From Pseudomonadota bacterium (GTDB taxonomy: Bacteria > Pseudomonadota > Gammaproteobacteria > Steroidobacterales > Steroidobacteraceae): 22,811 nt of DNA. Below are positions 8,225 to 16,519 of this stretch, one piece after another. The stretch is taken from assembly GCA_023391815.1 (NCBI GenBank), contig JAEWAF010000103.1:1-22811 (forward strand), given 5' to 3'. A model generated the notes under the pieces. It saw only the letters and a program-made list of their open reading frames with translations, was not told the DNA's origin and searched no databases. The first letter of the stretch is position 1, and every line of letters starts with the position of its first letter. Both the position numbers and the translations under genes were made by a program.

Positions 8225-10447
8225 TCAGGGCAGGACCGCTCTGCCCGCAGAATTTTCAGTAAGTTCTGCAGTGACCCCGGCGGACGCCCGGCGCCGTAAG
8301 ACATAACAAGCATGGATGCGCGGATTGCGCTCGAAGTCCTTGGGCAGCGTGCGCCGGCCGATGTCCTCGATCTCGAACGCCGCGAGCCCGTCGCGATCCA
8401 GGCGAAAGCGCGTGTAGTTGTTGGAGAACACGATGACGCCCTCGGGGGTCAACAGCTGCGCAGCAAGCGTCAATAACCGGACGTGGTCGCGTTGTACGTC
8501 GAAGTCCTGTTCCATGCGCTTGGAGCGTGAGTGCGTCGGCGGATCGATGAACATCAGATCCCAGCGCCGCGACTTGTCTCGTTGCTCTTCCAGCCAGGCC
8601 AGGCAGTCCGCTTGAACGAAGCCGTGCTCGGGCCCGGCGAGATCGTTCAAGGCCAGGTTGCGTTTGGCCCATTCGAGATAAGTTCGGGACATATCGACCG
8701 TCGTCGAGGACGCGGCACCACCGCCAGCGGCGTATACAGTCGCCGTGCCCGTGTACGCGAACAAATTCAAGAAACGTTTGCCGCGCGCCAACTCGCCGAC
8801 ATAACGACGCGTCAGACGGTGATCCAGAAACAAGCCCGTATCCAGATAGTCGGTGAAGTTCACCGCGAACCGGTACGGCTGCTCGCGCACGATGTGATAT
8901 TCGCGCTCGTTGTCCAGCTTCTCGTATTGAGCACCGTCTTTCTGCTGACGGCGCTCGCGAATGAACAGACGATCCTCGGGCAAGCCCAGCTCATGCGGAA
9001 TCACCGCGAGCGCTTCGTTCCGACGCTGACGCGCAGCCTTCGGCTCTATGGTCTTTGGCGGAGCGTACTCCTGCACGACGACCCAGCGCTCGCCCTCGCC
9101 ATTGCTGTACTGGTCGATTGCAAACGCGTACTCGGGCATGTCCGCGTCGTAGATACGATAGCAATCGACGCTCTCGCGACGCGCCCAGTCCTGCATCGTC
9201 TTGAGATTCTTGCGCAATCGATTGGCGAACATCTGCGCGCCCGGCCGTTCGCGAATCTCAGCTGCATCCGGCGGCGGCTTACGTTCACCGATATAGTCAC
9301 CGGGCGTTACATCGAAGCGCAACAGTCGGCATTCGATGCGGCCGTTGAATAGCGTGTGCGTTCGGCGTGCATTGATACCGACTGCCTTCGCCAGCGGCGG
9401 ATTGCCGGTCAGCACCGCCGCCTTCCAGCCTTCGAAGTGTTCGCGCAGCTTCGCACCCAATGTTTGATAGAGCGCCTGCAATCGATCCTGTTCGCCGATA
9501 CGCTCGCCATACGGCGGATTGGTGACGACCAGGCCGGTGGGCGCTTCGCTCTGACGCGTCAGTTGTTCCAGGTCGCGACGTTCGATGTGTACGACGCCGC
9601 GCAGCTTGGCACGCTCGACGTTTTCGATTGCCGCGCGCACAGCTGCCGCGTCGGTATCGTAGCCACGCAACGTGACTTTCCGGGTCGCCGCCGCCTCGCG
9701 ACGATCGCGAGCTTCCTGGACCAATCGCTCCCATAAAGCACGGTCGTGACCGCGCCAGCGAATGAAGCCGAAGTAGCTGCGCAGGAGGCCGGGTGCGATA
9801 TCCAACGCCATCATCGCGGCTTCGATCGGCAGCGTGCCCGAGCCGCACATCGGATCGACCAGATCGCCGCCTTCTTCAGCGATGGCCGGCCAACCACAGC
9901 GGAGCAACACAGCGGCAGCGAGATTCTCCTTCAACGGCGCGGCGACGCCCCGAGCGCGATACGCCCGTCGATGCAAGCTATCGCCGGAAAGGTCCAGGCT
10001 GACCGTCGCGCGATCGCGGTCGAGCCGCACATCGATACGAACATCGGGCTGCTCCAATTGCACGGACGGCCGCTCGCCGGTTCGCTCACGAAACTGATCG
10101 ACGATGGCGTCCTTGGTCTTCAGCGCGCCGAAATGCGTATGCGTGATGCCGCTCGAGGAGCCGCCGAAGTCGATGGCTATCGTGCCCTTCGGACCGACAT
10201 GTTGTTGCCAGTCGATGCTCGCGATGCCTTGATACAGCTGCTCCTGAGTGGCGGCCGGAAATGTTCCCAGGGGCAACAGCACACGACTGGCCGTGCGTGA
10301 CCATAAACAGGCGCGATAAGCGACTTCGAGCGAGCCTTCGGCTTGCACGCCGAGCTTGAACTCGCGCGTCTGGGTCGCGCCGCAATTGCGCAGCTCCGCG
10401 GCAGTGAGATCCGCGACGCCCGGCGGACACGAAACGAAAATTTGCAT
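8225..10447 (-). CDS. rlmL: bifunctional 23S rRNA guanine methyltransferase RlmKL
   Basis: Fusion enzyme that methylates 23S rRNA at G2069 (N7, RlmK half) and G2445 (N2, RlmL half) using SAM during 50S assembly. It has 740 residues against about 702 in E. coli. Domains: ferredoxin-like plus THUMP (about 1-155); the N2-guanine methyltransferase with SAM motif DPMCGSGTLPIEA (198-210) and catalytic NPPYGER (310-316); then the RlmK Rossmann methyltransferase (about 430-725) with NLFAYTGTATVYAA (561-574) and DPPTHSRSK (635-643). Both catalytic halves look intact. The start ATG is fixed by AAGGG five bases upstream. A stem-loop with a GCAA loop sits just before that ribosome site. It lies downstream of the aguB-like gene on the same strand, 122 bases apart. 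Confidence 0.95.
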   Translation of the reverse strand: MQIFVSCPPGVADLTAAELRNCGATQTREFKLGVQAEGSLEVAYRACLWSRTASRVLLPLGTFPAATQEQLYQGIASIDWQQHVGPKGTIAIDFGGSSSGITHTHFGALKTKDAIVDQFRERTGERPSVQLEQPDVRIDVRLDRDRATVSLDLSGDSLHRRAYRARGVAAPLKENLAAAVLLRCGWPAIAEEGGDLVDPMCGSGTLPIEAAMMALDIAPGLLRSYFGFIRWRGHDRALWERLVQEARDRREAAATRKVTLRGYDTDAAAVRAAIENVERAKLRGVVHIERRDLEQLTRQSEAPTGLVVTNPPYGERIGEQDRLQALYQTLGAKLREHFEGWKAAVLTGNPPLAKAVGINARRTHTLFNGRIECRLLRFDVTPGDYIGERKPPPDAAEIRERPGAQMFANRLRKNLKTMQDWARRESVDCYRIYDADMPEYAFAIDQYSNGEGERWVVVQEYAPPKTIEPKAARQRRNEALAVIPHELGLPEDRLFIRERRQQKDGAQYEKLDNEREYHIVREQPYRFAVNFTDYLDTGLFLDHRLTRRYVGELARGKRFLNLFAYTGTATVYAAGGGAASSTTVDMSRTYLEWAKRNLALNDLAGPEHGFVQADCLAWLEEQRDKSRRWDLMFIDPPTHSRSKRMEQDFDVQRDHVRLLTLAAQLLTPEGVIVFSNNYTRFRLDRDGLAAFEIEDIGRRTLPKDFERNPRIHACYVLRRRASAGVTAELTENSAGRAVLP

Positions 10448-10460
10448 GAATACCCTTTAG

Positions 10461-10476
10461 CCGCGCTTGCGCGCGG
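10461..10476 (-). promoter_or_regulatory. GCAA-tetraloop hairpin in the rlmKL leader
   Basis: On the minus strand CCGCGC, loop GCAA, GCGCGG forms a perfect 6-bp all-GC stem capped by a GNRA tetraloop. It sits directly between an upstream purine-rich GGAGGGA and the functional AAGGG of rlmKL, with its 3' arm ending 13 bases before the ATG. There is no T-tract, so it is not an intrinsic terminator for the upstream gene. Confidence 0.5.
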
Positions 10477-10569
10477 TCCCTCCTGTTCGGAGAGCAAGAA
10501 ATGAGTCCGCGCGCTTCCGCCCGGAGACGAACCTGAACTGGCGCTCTCCGCTGCCGAAGAACGCCGTAA

Positions 10570-11445
10570 TCAGCGCGCGCTCTGCCGGCCGTCGAGCGTC
10601 ATGATCGGCCCGTATAACTCGGGCCGGCGATCGCGGAACACCCCCCAAGCGTTGCGATAGTTACGAATCGCATCGAGATCGAAGGTCGCGGTGAGGATCG
10701 CCTCGCCTTCGCGCGGTGCCTGCTTGACGATCGCGCCGGTGTGATCGGCGATGAACGAGGAGCCATAGTAAGTCACGGTCCAGTTCTGACCTTTCTCGGT
10801 GCCCACTCGATTGGAAGCCACCAGCGGCATGATGTTGGAGGCGGCATGGCCTTGCATCGCGCGCTGCCAATGATCGCGCGAATCGATGCTCAGGTCCTGC
10901 GGCTCCGAGCCGATCGCCGTCGGATAGAACAGAATCTCCGCGCCCTGCACGGCCATGGCACGCGCCGACTCGGGGAACCACTGGTCCCAGCAGATCGCGA
11001 CACCGATCCTGCCAAAGCGCGTCGGCCACACCTTGAAGCCCGTGTCGCCGGGCGAGAAGTAAAACTTCTCGTGATAGCCCGGGCTCTCGGGAATATGAGC
11101 CTTGCGATAGGTGCCGAGCAACGCACCATCCGCATCGATGATGGCAACCGAGTTGTAGAAGGCGTTGCCCGCGCGCTCGTACACGCTGCACGGGAGCACC
11201 ACGTTCAGCTCGCGCGCCAGATCCTGAAAGCGACGCACCGCCGGGTTTTCCTCGATCGGCATGGCGACCGAGAAACACTGCGGATTGTGCTCTTTACAGA
11301 AGTAAGGCGTCTCGAACAGCTCCTGAATCAGAACGATGTTCGCGCCCTGCCTGGCCGACTCGCGCACCAGCCGCTCGGCGGTGGCGAGATTGGCCGTGCG
11401 GTCCGGCGTGCTGGCGAATTGAGTGGCGGCAACAGTGGTCTTCAT
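10570..11445 (-). CDS. aguB: N-carbamoylputrescine amidase (AguB)
   Basis: Cytosolic carbon-nitrogen hydrolase of the nitrilase superfamily, 291 residues, the usual length for AguB. It hydrolyses N-carbamoylputrescine to putrescine, CO2 and ammonia, the last step of the agmatine route to putrescine. The catalytic triad is visible: Glu42 in LIQELFETPYFC, Lys115 in YRKAHIPESPGYHEKFYF and Cys152 in GVAICWDQWFPE. The DHWQRAMQGHAASN and NRVGTE stretches are typical of this subfamily. It follows the PuuR-like gene by 29 bases on the same strand, so the two are probably one operon. The partner agmatine deiminase (AguA) is not in the window, so carbamoylputrescine must come from elsewhere in the genome. 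Confidence 0.93.
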   Translation of the reverse strand: MKTTVAATQFASTPDRTANLATAERLVRESARQGANIVLIQELFETPYFCKEHNPQCFSVAMPIEENPAVRRFQDLARELNVVLPCSVYERAGNAFYNSVAIIDADGALLGTYRKAHIPESPGYHEKFYFSPGDTGFKVWPTRFGRIGVAICWDQWFPESARAMAVQGAEILFYPTAIGSEPQDLSIDSRDHWQRAMQGHAASNIMPLVASNRVGTEKGQNWTVTYYGSSFIADHTGAIVKQAPREGEAILTATFDLDAIRNYRNAWGVFRDRRPELYGPIMTLDGRQSAR

Positions 11446-11474
11446 GACGTCTCTACAAGCGCTCTGGTTGAAAC

Positions 11475-12023
11475 TTAGAAAGTCGGCGGCGTGCTGGCAC
11501 TGACGATCTCGCAGGCCTCCTCGCCGACATTGCGGAACCGATGCGGAACTGCGCTGGCGAAATAGTACGCGTCTCCGGGCCCGAGCACTCTGCTTTGACC
11601 GCCTACGGTCAATTCAATGTGACCCGTCAGAATGATGCCGCCCTCCTCGCCTTTGTGGCTGAGCATGTCGGCGCCGGTGTCCGCCTTCGGCCGATAGCGC
11701 TCGTGCATGATGGTCATGGCGCGATTGGTTCGCTTCGCCGCCACCAGCCGGAGCTGCACGTCGCGATCGCCGATATCCGCCAGCTCCTCGCGGGCATAGA
11801 AAACTTGGGGAGTTTCCTGCAAATCCAAGGTGAAGAAGTCGGCCAGCGACATCGGCACGCCGTCCAGCACTTTTTTCAGCGAGCTCACCGACGGGCTGAC
11901 GCGGTTCTGCTCGATGAGGGAAATGGTGCCGTTGGTGACGCCGGCGCGCTTGGCCAGCTCGCGCTGGGACAGCCCGTACATCATCCGGACCGCTTTCAGA
12001 TGACCGCCTACATCGATGCTCAT
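11475..12023 (-). CDS. puuR: PuuR-like transcriptional regulator (XRE HTH + cupin)
   Basis: 182 residues: an N-terminal XRE helix-turn-helix (about 8-62, GLSQRELAKRAGVTNGTISLIEQ) joined to a C-terminal Cupin_2 sensor domain (about 105-178, including SHKGEEGGIILTGHIELTVGG). The order, length (E. coli PuuR is 185) and the ending SASTPPTF (E. coli ends SAHTPTTF) match PuuR, the repressor of putrescine use genes that responds to putrescine. The start ATG has GAGG about 7 bases upstream. It heads the operon with aguB and is divergent from the omega-aminotransferase, so it probably controls both directions. I cannot identify its operator with confidence. Confidence 0.88.
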   Translation of the reverse strand: MSIDVGGHLKAVRMMYGLSQRELAKRAGVTNGTISLIEQNRVSPSVSSLKKVLDGVPMSLADFFTLDLQETPQVFYAREELADIGDRDVQLRLVAAKRTNRAMTIMHERYRPKADTGADMLSHKGEEGGIILTGHIELTVGGQSRVLGPGDAYYFASAVPHRFRNVGEEACEIVSASTPPTF

Positions 12024-12179
12024 TGTCCGCCTCGCTCTTGCAGGCGTTTAGAATAATAGACAATCCTTCCCAGCGACCAGCATTTTCGCGCGCTTTCCCC
12101 AGGAACATTTGAGGCGCATGTTGATTTTTCTTATCATCGCCACGCATTGACGATCCAACCAGCGAATCAGGCGGTGCCC
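12024..12179. promoter_or_regulatory. divergent control region, puuR-aguB / omega-aminotransferase
   Basis: Clearly more AT-rich than its surroundings. A TATTAT (minus strand, 12053-12058) is a good -10 candidate for puuR, without a matching -35. AACAT (12104-12108) and ATGTT (12118-12122) are inverted arms that could form part of an operator. On the plus strand TTGATT (12121) precedes a T-rich stretch with TATCAT, but the spacing is too short to be one promoter. AGGCGG (12169-12174) is the ribosome site of the aminotransferase. Confidence 0.45.
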
Positions 12180-13502
12180 ATGTCCTCGGCCCTCACGCGC
12201 GATGCTCTCGAAGCTTTCTGGATGCCCTTCACCGCCAATCGGCAGTTCAAGAGCCAGCCGCGCTTGCTGGCTCGTGCCGAAGGGATGCACTACTGGACAC
12301 CCGACGGGCGCAAAGTACTGGATGGGTGCGCGGGCCTGTGGTGCGTAAACGCGGGCCACGGTCGCAAAGAGATCACCGCCGCGGTCGCCGAGCAGATGGC
12401 GACCCTGGATTACGCGCCGACCTTTCAGATGGGCCATCCCATCGGCTTCGAGCTTGCAAACCGCCTGATCGAGCTCATGCCGGGCGATCTGAATCATGTG
12501 TTCTTCACCAACTCCGGCTCGGAGTCGGTCGACACCGCGCTGAAGATCGCGGTCGGCTATCACCGCATGAAAGGTGAGGCGTCACGCCAGCGATTGATCG
12601 GCCGCGAGAAGGGTTATCACGGCGTCGGCTTCGGCGGCATCTCCGTCGGCGGCCTGTCGAACAACCGTAAATATTTCGACTCGATGCTGCTGAACGCCGA
12701 CCATCTGCGCCACACGCTCGACCTCGAGCACAACGCATTCACTCGCGGTCTGCCCGAGTGGGGCCTGCACCTGGCCGACGATCTGGAGCGATTGGTGACG
12801 TTGCACGATGCATCGACCATCGCTGCCGTCATCGTCGAGCCGATGGCCGGCTCCGCCGGCGTCATCCTGCCGCCGAAGGGTTACTTGCAGAAGCTGCGCG
12901 CGATCTGTGACAAGTACGGCATTCTGTTGATCTTCGACGAAGTCATCACCGGCTTCGGTCGCCTCGGCACGCCGTTCGGCGCGCAGTATTTCGACGTGAT
13001 GCCCGACATCATCACAACCGCGAAGGGACTCACCAACGGTGCGATTCCGATGGGCGCGGTGTTCGTACGCAAGCATATCTACGATGCGTTCATGCAAGGC
13101 CCGGACGGCATCGAGCTCTTCCACGGTTACACCTACTCGGGACATCCTGCCGCCTGTGCCGCGGGCCTCGCGACCCAGGAAATCTACGAGCGCGAAGGCT
13201 TGCTCACTCGTGGCGCCGAGCTGGCGAAACTCTGGGAAGACGCGGTTCACTCACTGCGCTCGGCGCCGAACGTCATCGACGTACGCAATCTGGGCCTGGT
13301 CGCAGGCATCGAGCTGCAGCCCCGCCCGGGCGCTCCCGCCGGCGCGCGTGGCTACGAAGCGCTGGTGAAGAGCTTCGAAAAGGGCATTTTGATTCGCATC
13401 ACCGGCGACACGATCGCGCTCTCGCCGCCGCTGATCATCTCGACGGCGCAGATCGACGAGCTCGTGACCCGGCTTGGCGAGGTGCTGAAGACCATCGCGT
13501 AG
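12180..13502 (+). CDS. class III omega-amino acid/putrescine:pyruvate aminotransferase
   Basis: PLP enzyme of the omega-aminotransferase group, 440 residues from ATG 12180. It resembles beta-alanine:pyruvate (BauA) and putrescine (SpuC) transaminases. Near the N-terminus WMPFTANRQF is diagnostic of this group. Further on are the phosphate-binding GSES (about 113-116), KGYHG, the Asp of IFDEVITGFGR that contacts the pyridine nitrogen (about 253), and the PLP lysine in TTAKGLTNG (Lys about 282). ATG 12180 is preferred because AGGCGG lies 5 bases upstream; the longer TTG at 12147 (451 residues) has no ribosome site. Placed divergent from puuR-aguB, it probably removes the amino group of putrescine or of the derived GABA/beta-alanine. 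Which substrate it prefers is not visible. Confidence 0.88.
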   Translation: MSSALTRDALEAFWMPFTANRQFKSQPRLLARAEGMHYWTPDGRKVLDGCAGLWCVNAGHGRKEITAAVAEQMATLDYAPTFQMGHPIGFELANRLIELMPGDLNHVFFTNSGSESVDTALKIAVGYHRMKGEASRQRLIGREKGYHGVGFGGISVGGLSNNRKYFDSMLLNADHLRHTLDLEHNAFTRGLPEWGLHLADDLERLVTLHDASTIAAVIVEPMAGSAGVILPPKGYLQKLRAICDKYGILLIFDEVITGFGRLGTPFGAQYFDVMPDIITTAKGLTNGAIPMGAVFVRKHIYDAFMQGPDGIELFHGYTYSGHPAACAAGLATQEIYEREGLLTRGAELAKLWEDAVHSLRSAPNVIDVRNLGLVAGIELQPRPGAPAGARGYEALVKSFEKGILIRITGDTIALSPPLIISTAQIDELVTRLGEVLKTIA

Positions 13503-13534
13503 TCTTCGGCCTACGCATCGCTGTCCGAGAGCGT

Positions 13535-13640
13535 GGCCGCCGGATGAGGCGGCCCCTTCAGGATGAGATGCATCCCGCAGTTTCGAAAGAGCCTCATGGA
13601 TAGTGGCAGCTGTGCTTCGCAGACTACGGTTCTGCCGAAG
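13535..13640 (+). promoter_or_regulatory. run of three hairpins before the GGDEF-EAL gene
   Basis: GGCCGCC/GGCGGCC (13535-13554, 6-base loop) is 33 bases past the aminotransferase stop and may help end that transcript, though no T-tract follows. GGATG/CATCC (13561-13575) comes next. CTTCGCAG pairs with CTGCCGAAG (13615-13640, one bulged C, 9-base loop) just 28 bases before the GTG start. The last one is inside any plausible leader of the downstream gene. Confidence 0.4.
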
Positions 13641-13668
13641 GTAATTCAGCTCCGCTCCAGAAGTTAAC

Positions 13669-16455
13669 GTGGCTCACATTTTGTCGATTCGTGAATGGCG
13701 CCAGTGGCTCGCCACTGCGCGCACGAGACTTGCTGCGTCCGGCGTACTCTCGTCATGGAGCATTTCGACTCGGCTGATGGTCGCGTTCGCGAGCGTCGCT
13801 GTCCTCGCTGCCGCCGCGAACTTCATCGTCGAGCGCAGCACCGCGATCGTCACGCAATCCTTCGAACAGCCGGTCCCCGCGCCTCCTCCGGTCGTTAAGG
13901 AGGTCGTCGCACCTCCCGCGCCGGCGGTTGAAACGGCCGCTCCCGTCGAAACGCTCTCTGGCGAGGAGCTGATCCGTACGATCGAACGATTCGACGAATC
14001 CGTTTACTCGGCCGTGCAATCCAACTCGGTCGAAGCACTCGCTCGCTATCGTCAGTTCGGCAAAGAGCTCGACCGCGCAACGACGCGCTTCACAGAGCGA
14101 GCCGATACGCTCGGCGAGCGAGCATACAAATCCCTTCCCGGCGCAATCCGTCAACACAAGCGCGACGCGGATCGCTGGATCGAGCTGTCGCAGAACCGTC
14201 GCACGCTGCTGCGGGACTACTCGGAAACACTGGAACACATGAGCGGCCGCGTGAACGCGTCGCTCGACGGTGCTTTCAAGATCTTCGGCCGCGTCGTGGC
14301 TCGGCAATCGCTCATGCACCTGAACACCAGTCTGAGCGGAATGCGCGACAGTTTCGCCGCGGCCGTGCGCTCGTTCAGCACGACCCCGGAAATCTTCGAC
14401 GCCCTCGGCAAGGCCGAAGCGGTGTTCGCGCAATCGATGCTGGAGAACGCCAAGAGCTTGCGCCGGGCCGAGAGCGATGAGTGGTTCGCGGCCATGGAGC
14501 AGGATTTCGCCAGGCTGACCGAGTTGCGCGCCGGACTGGTGAAGACGCACCAGGATCTGGATGCGACCGGCAACGGGTTCGTCGCGCAAACGACGAAGCT
14601 GCTGGCACGCGTACCGAAAGAAACCGCGGCGGCGAAGATCGCTCCGCCGAAATCGAACCAAGAAACAAACGTTCCGCACCTCGAAGCGCCGCTGCCGGCG
14701 CCAGTATCGAACGTGGCCGTCACTGCCGCCCCTGAGGTTGCTTTGACATGGCAGGCCGAGGAGCAAGAAGAAAAGACCGACCGCTCCGTCGTCGCCTGGA
14801 TCAGCATCGCCGTGCTCGTGGTGCTGCTGTGGATCTCGATTGCGACCGTGCGCAGTGTGGTGCTGCCGGTCCGTCGCTTGATCCAGGCCTCTGAAAAAAT
14901 TGCGGCCGGCGAACCTTGCTCGCGTGTCCCCCGTGGCGGCATCAAGGAGCTCGATTCGCTCGCGGTTGCCTTCAACAACATGGCCGAGCGCCTCAGTCAC
15001 GCGCAGGCCGCCGCGCTCGACGCGCATCACCAGCTCGAAGAGAAAGTGGCCGAGCGAACGCGCCAGCTGCAGGAATTGGCGGAAGTCGACCCGCTCACCG
15101 GTCTGCCGAATCGCCGGCAGCTCTTCAAGCTGCTGAATGCCAGCCTGGAGCAGGCCTCGCAGTCGAATCGACGCGTCGGCGTGCTGTTCCTCGACGTGGA
15201 CAACTTCAAAAACATCAACGACAGCATCGGTCACTCGTTCGGCGATCGCGTGCTGCGTGGGATCGCGCAACGGTTGCAATCCGCCGCCCAGCCACTCGGT
15301 TTCGCCGCTCGCCTCGGCGGCGACGAATTCACCGTCATTTGCGAAGACGCGGGCGACCTCGAGGAGATTCGCGCCGCCAGCGAGCACATCATTCGCGCGT
15401 TTCAGAAGCCGCTCGACGTCGACGGTCGCGAGCTGATCATCGGCGTCAGCGTCGGCGCCAGCATTTATCCGGATCACGAGCAGAACGCCGAAGCCTTGCT
15501 CATTGCTGCCGACACCGCGCTGTTCCATACGAAGTCACTTGGCCGCGGTCGCGCGAGCATGTTCACGCCGGAGCTCCTGGCGGGCGCGTCGAACAAATTC
15601 CGCATCGAGCAGGACCTGCGCCGCGCGATCGAGCGCAACGAGTTCGAGCTGTTCTTCCAGCCCGAGGTGAGCATCGAGGAGTTGCAGACTCAGCTGGTCG
15701 AAGCGCTGATTCGCTGGCGCACGCCCGACGGCCGGTACATCCCACCGGGCGAGTTCCTGAGCGTCGCCGAAGAATCCGGTCTCATCATGGAGATCAGCGA
15801 TTGGGTGCTGCGTACCGCGATCCAGGCGGCTGCCCATTGGCATCGCGGGGCGTGGCCGCAGGCGCGCGTCGCGATCAATGTGTCGCCACGACAGCTGCTG
15901 GATTACCGATTCGTCGATCGCGTGCGCGAGTTGCTCATCGAATTCGATGTGCCGCCTCGCTGTATCGAAATCGAATTGACCGAGTCGGTGTTGCAGACCG
16001 GGCCGGCCACGATCGAACAGTTACATCGCCTGCGCGCGCTCGGCGTCGCCATCGCGCTCGATGACTTCGGCACGGGCTATTCGTCGCTGTCCTCGCTGGA
16101 ACGATTGCCGCTGACTCGCGTCAAGCTCGATCGGAGCCTGATCGAAAGCATCGACACCAACGCGCGCTCGCGGTCCATCGTTCGCGCGATGATCGACATG
16201 TGCAACGGCCTCGGCCTGCAAGTCACCGCCGAAGGCTTGGAACGCGCCGAACAGTTCGAACGCTTCCTCGGCTGCAAGAATCTTTCGCTACAGGGCTACC
16301 TGTTATCGCGCCCGGTCGCGATGGACCAGGCATTCGCAGCCATGGCCAGCGCCGCACAGCGCGCGCATGAGCTGGTGCTGCTCTCCAAGCCGAGCGCGGT
16401 AGCATCCGTGATCAAACAACTGCCCGCCGCGCCGGGCCGAACGGCGAGCGCATAA
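13669..16455 (+). CDS. membrane GGDEF-EAL cyclic-di-GMP protein with HAMP
   Basis: 928 residues. A transmembrane helix (about 34-55) is followed by a Pro-rich stretch and a long helical periplasmic sensor region (about 95-370). A second transmembrane helix (about 374-394) leads into HAMP (about 395-447). Then come GGDEF (about 470-625) and EAL (about 645-900). GGDEF (550-554) is intact, so cyclase activity is possible; the RxxD inhibitory site just upstream is absent. The EAL side has EAL (678-680), INVSPRQ, ELTES, DDFGTGYSSL (798-807), VKLDRS and AEGLE, all expected for an active phosphodiesterase. It probably makes or breaks cyclic-di-GMP at the inner membrane in response to a periplasmic cue. 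The GTG start has only a weak AGAAG ribosome site but gives a proper first membrane segment. It appears monocistronic. Confidence 0.92.
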   Translation: MAHILSIREWRQWLATARTRLAASGVLSSWSISTRLMVAFASVAVLAAAANFIVERSTAIVTQSFEQPVPAPPPVVKEVVAPPAPAVETAAPVETLSGEELIRTIERFDESVYSAVQSNSVEALARYRQFGKELDRATTRFTERADTLGERAYKSLPGAIRQHKRDADRWIELSQNRRTLLRDYSETLEHMSGRVNASLDGAFKIFGRVVARQSLMHLNTSLSGMRDSFAAAVRSFSTTPEIFDALGKAEAVFAQSMLENAKSLRRAESDEWFAAMEQDFARLTELRAGLVKTHQDLDATGNGFVAQTTKLLARVPKETAAAKIAPPKSNQETNVPHLEAPLPAPVSNVAVTAAPEVALTWQAEEQEEKTDRSVVAWISIAVLVVLLWISIATVRSVVLPVRRLIQASEKIAAGEPCSRVPRGGIKELDSLAVAFNNMAERLSHAQAAALDAHHQLEEKVAERTRQLQELAEVDPLTGLPNRRQLFKLLNASLEQASQSNRRVGVLFLDVDNFKNINDSIGHSFGDRVLRGIAQRLQSAAQPLGFAARLGGDEFTVICEDAGDLEEIRAASEHIIRAFQKPLDVDGRELIIGVSVGASIYPDHEQNAEALLIAADTALFHTKSLGRGRASMFTPELLAGASNKFRIEQDLRRAIERNEFELFFQPEVSIEELQTQLVEALIRWRTPDGRYIPPGEFLSVAEESGLIMEISDWVLRTAIQAAAHWHRGAWPQARVAINVSPRQLLDYRFVDRVRELLIEFDVPPRCIEIELTESVLQTGPATIEQLHRLRALGVAIALDDFGTGYSSLSSLERLPLTRVKLDRSLIESIDTNARSRSIVRAMIDMCNGLGLQVTAEGLERAEQFERFLGCKNLSLQGYLLSRPVAMDQAFAAMASAAQRAHELVLLSKPSAVASVIKQLPAAPGRTASA

Positions 16456-16461
16456 AGAAAA

Positions 16462-16487
16462 AGCCCCGCACCTTTCGATGCGGGGCT
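16462..16487. terminator. bidirectional intrinsic terminator
   Basis: AGCCCCGCA (16462-16470) and TGCGGGGCT (16479-16487) form a perfect 9-bp stem with an 8-base loop, between two convergent genes. On the minus strand it is followed by TTTTTCTTT, a strong terminator for the TorF-like gene. On the plus strand only CTTCGTT follows, so it ends the GGDEF-EAL transcript less well. Confidence 0.88.
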
Positions 16488-16519
16488 CTTCGTTCGAACA
16501 AACTTCGGCTGAGCGCTCG

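Noticed and set aside
10457..10648. 63-codon frame between aguB and rlmKL
   Set aside because: It overlaps the 3' end of aguB, is Arg-rich with no motif, and its start lacks a ribosome site. The gap is better explained as the rlmKL leader.
13503..13668. Possible cyclic-di-GMP (GEMM) riboswitch before the GGDEF-EAL gene
   Set aside because: The hairpins do not carry the conserved GEMM core sequences or tetraloop-receptor pattern.
13753..15528. 591-codon open frame on the minus strand, antisense to the GGDEF-EAL gene
   Set aside because: It mirrors the GC-rich codons of a well-supported gene, is His/Arg/Gln-rich without any domain, and has no ribosome site. Long antisense frames are expected at this base composition.
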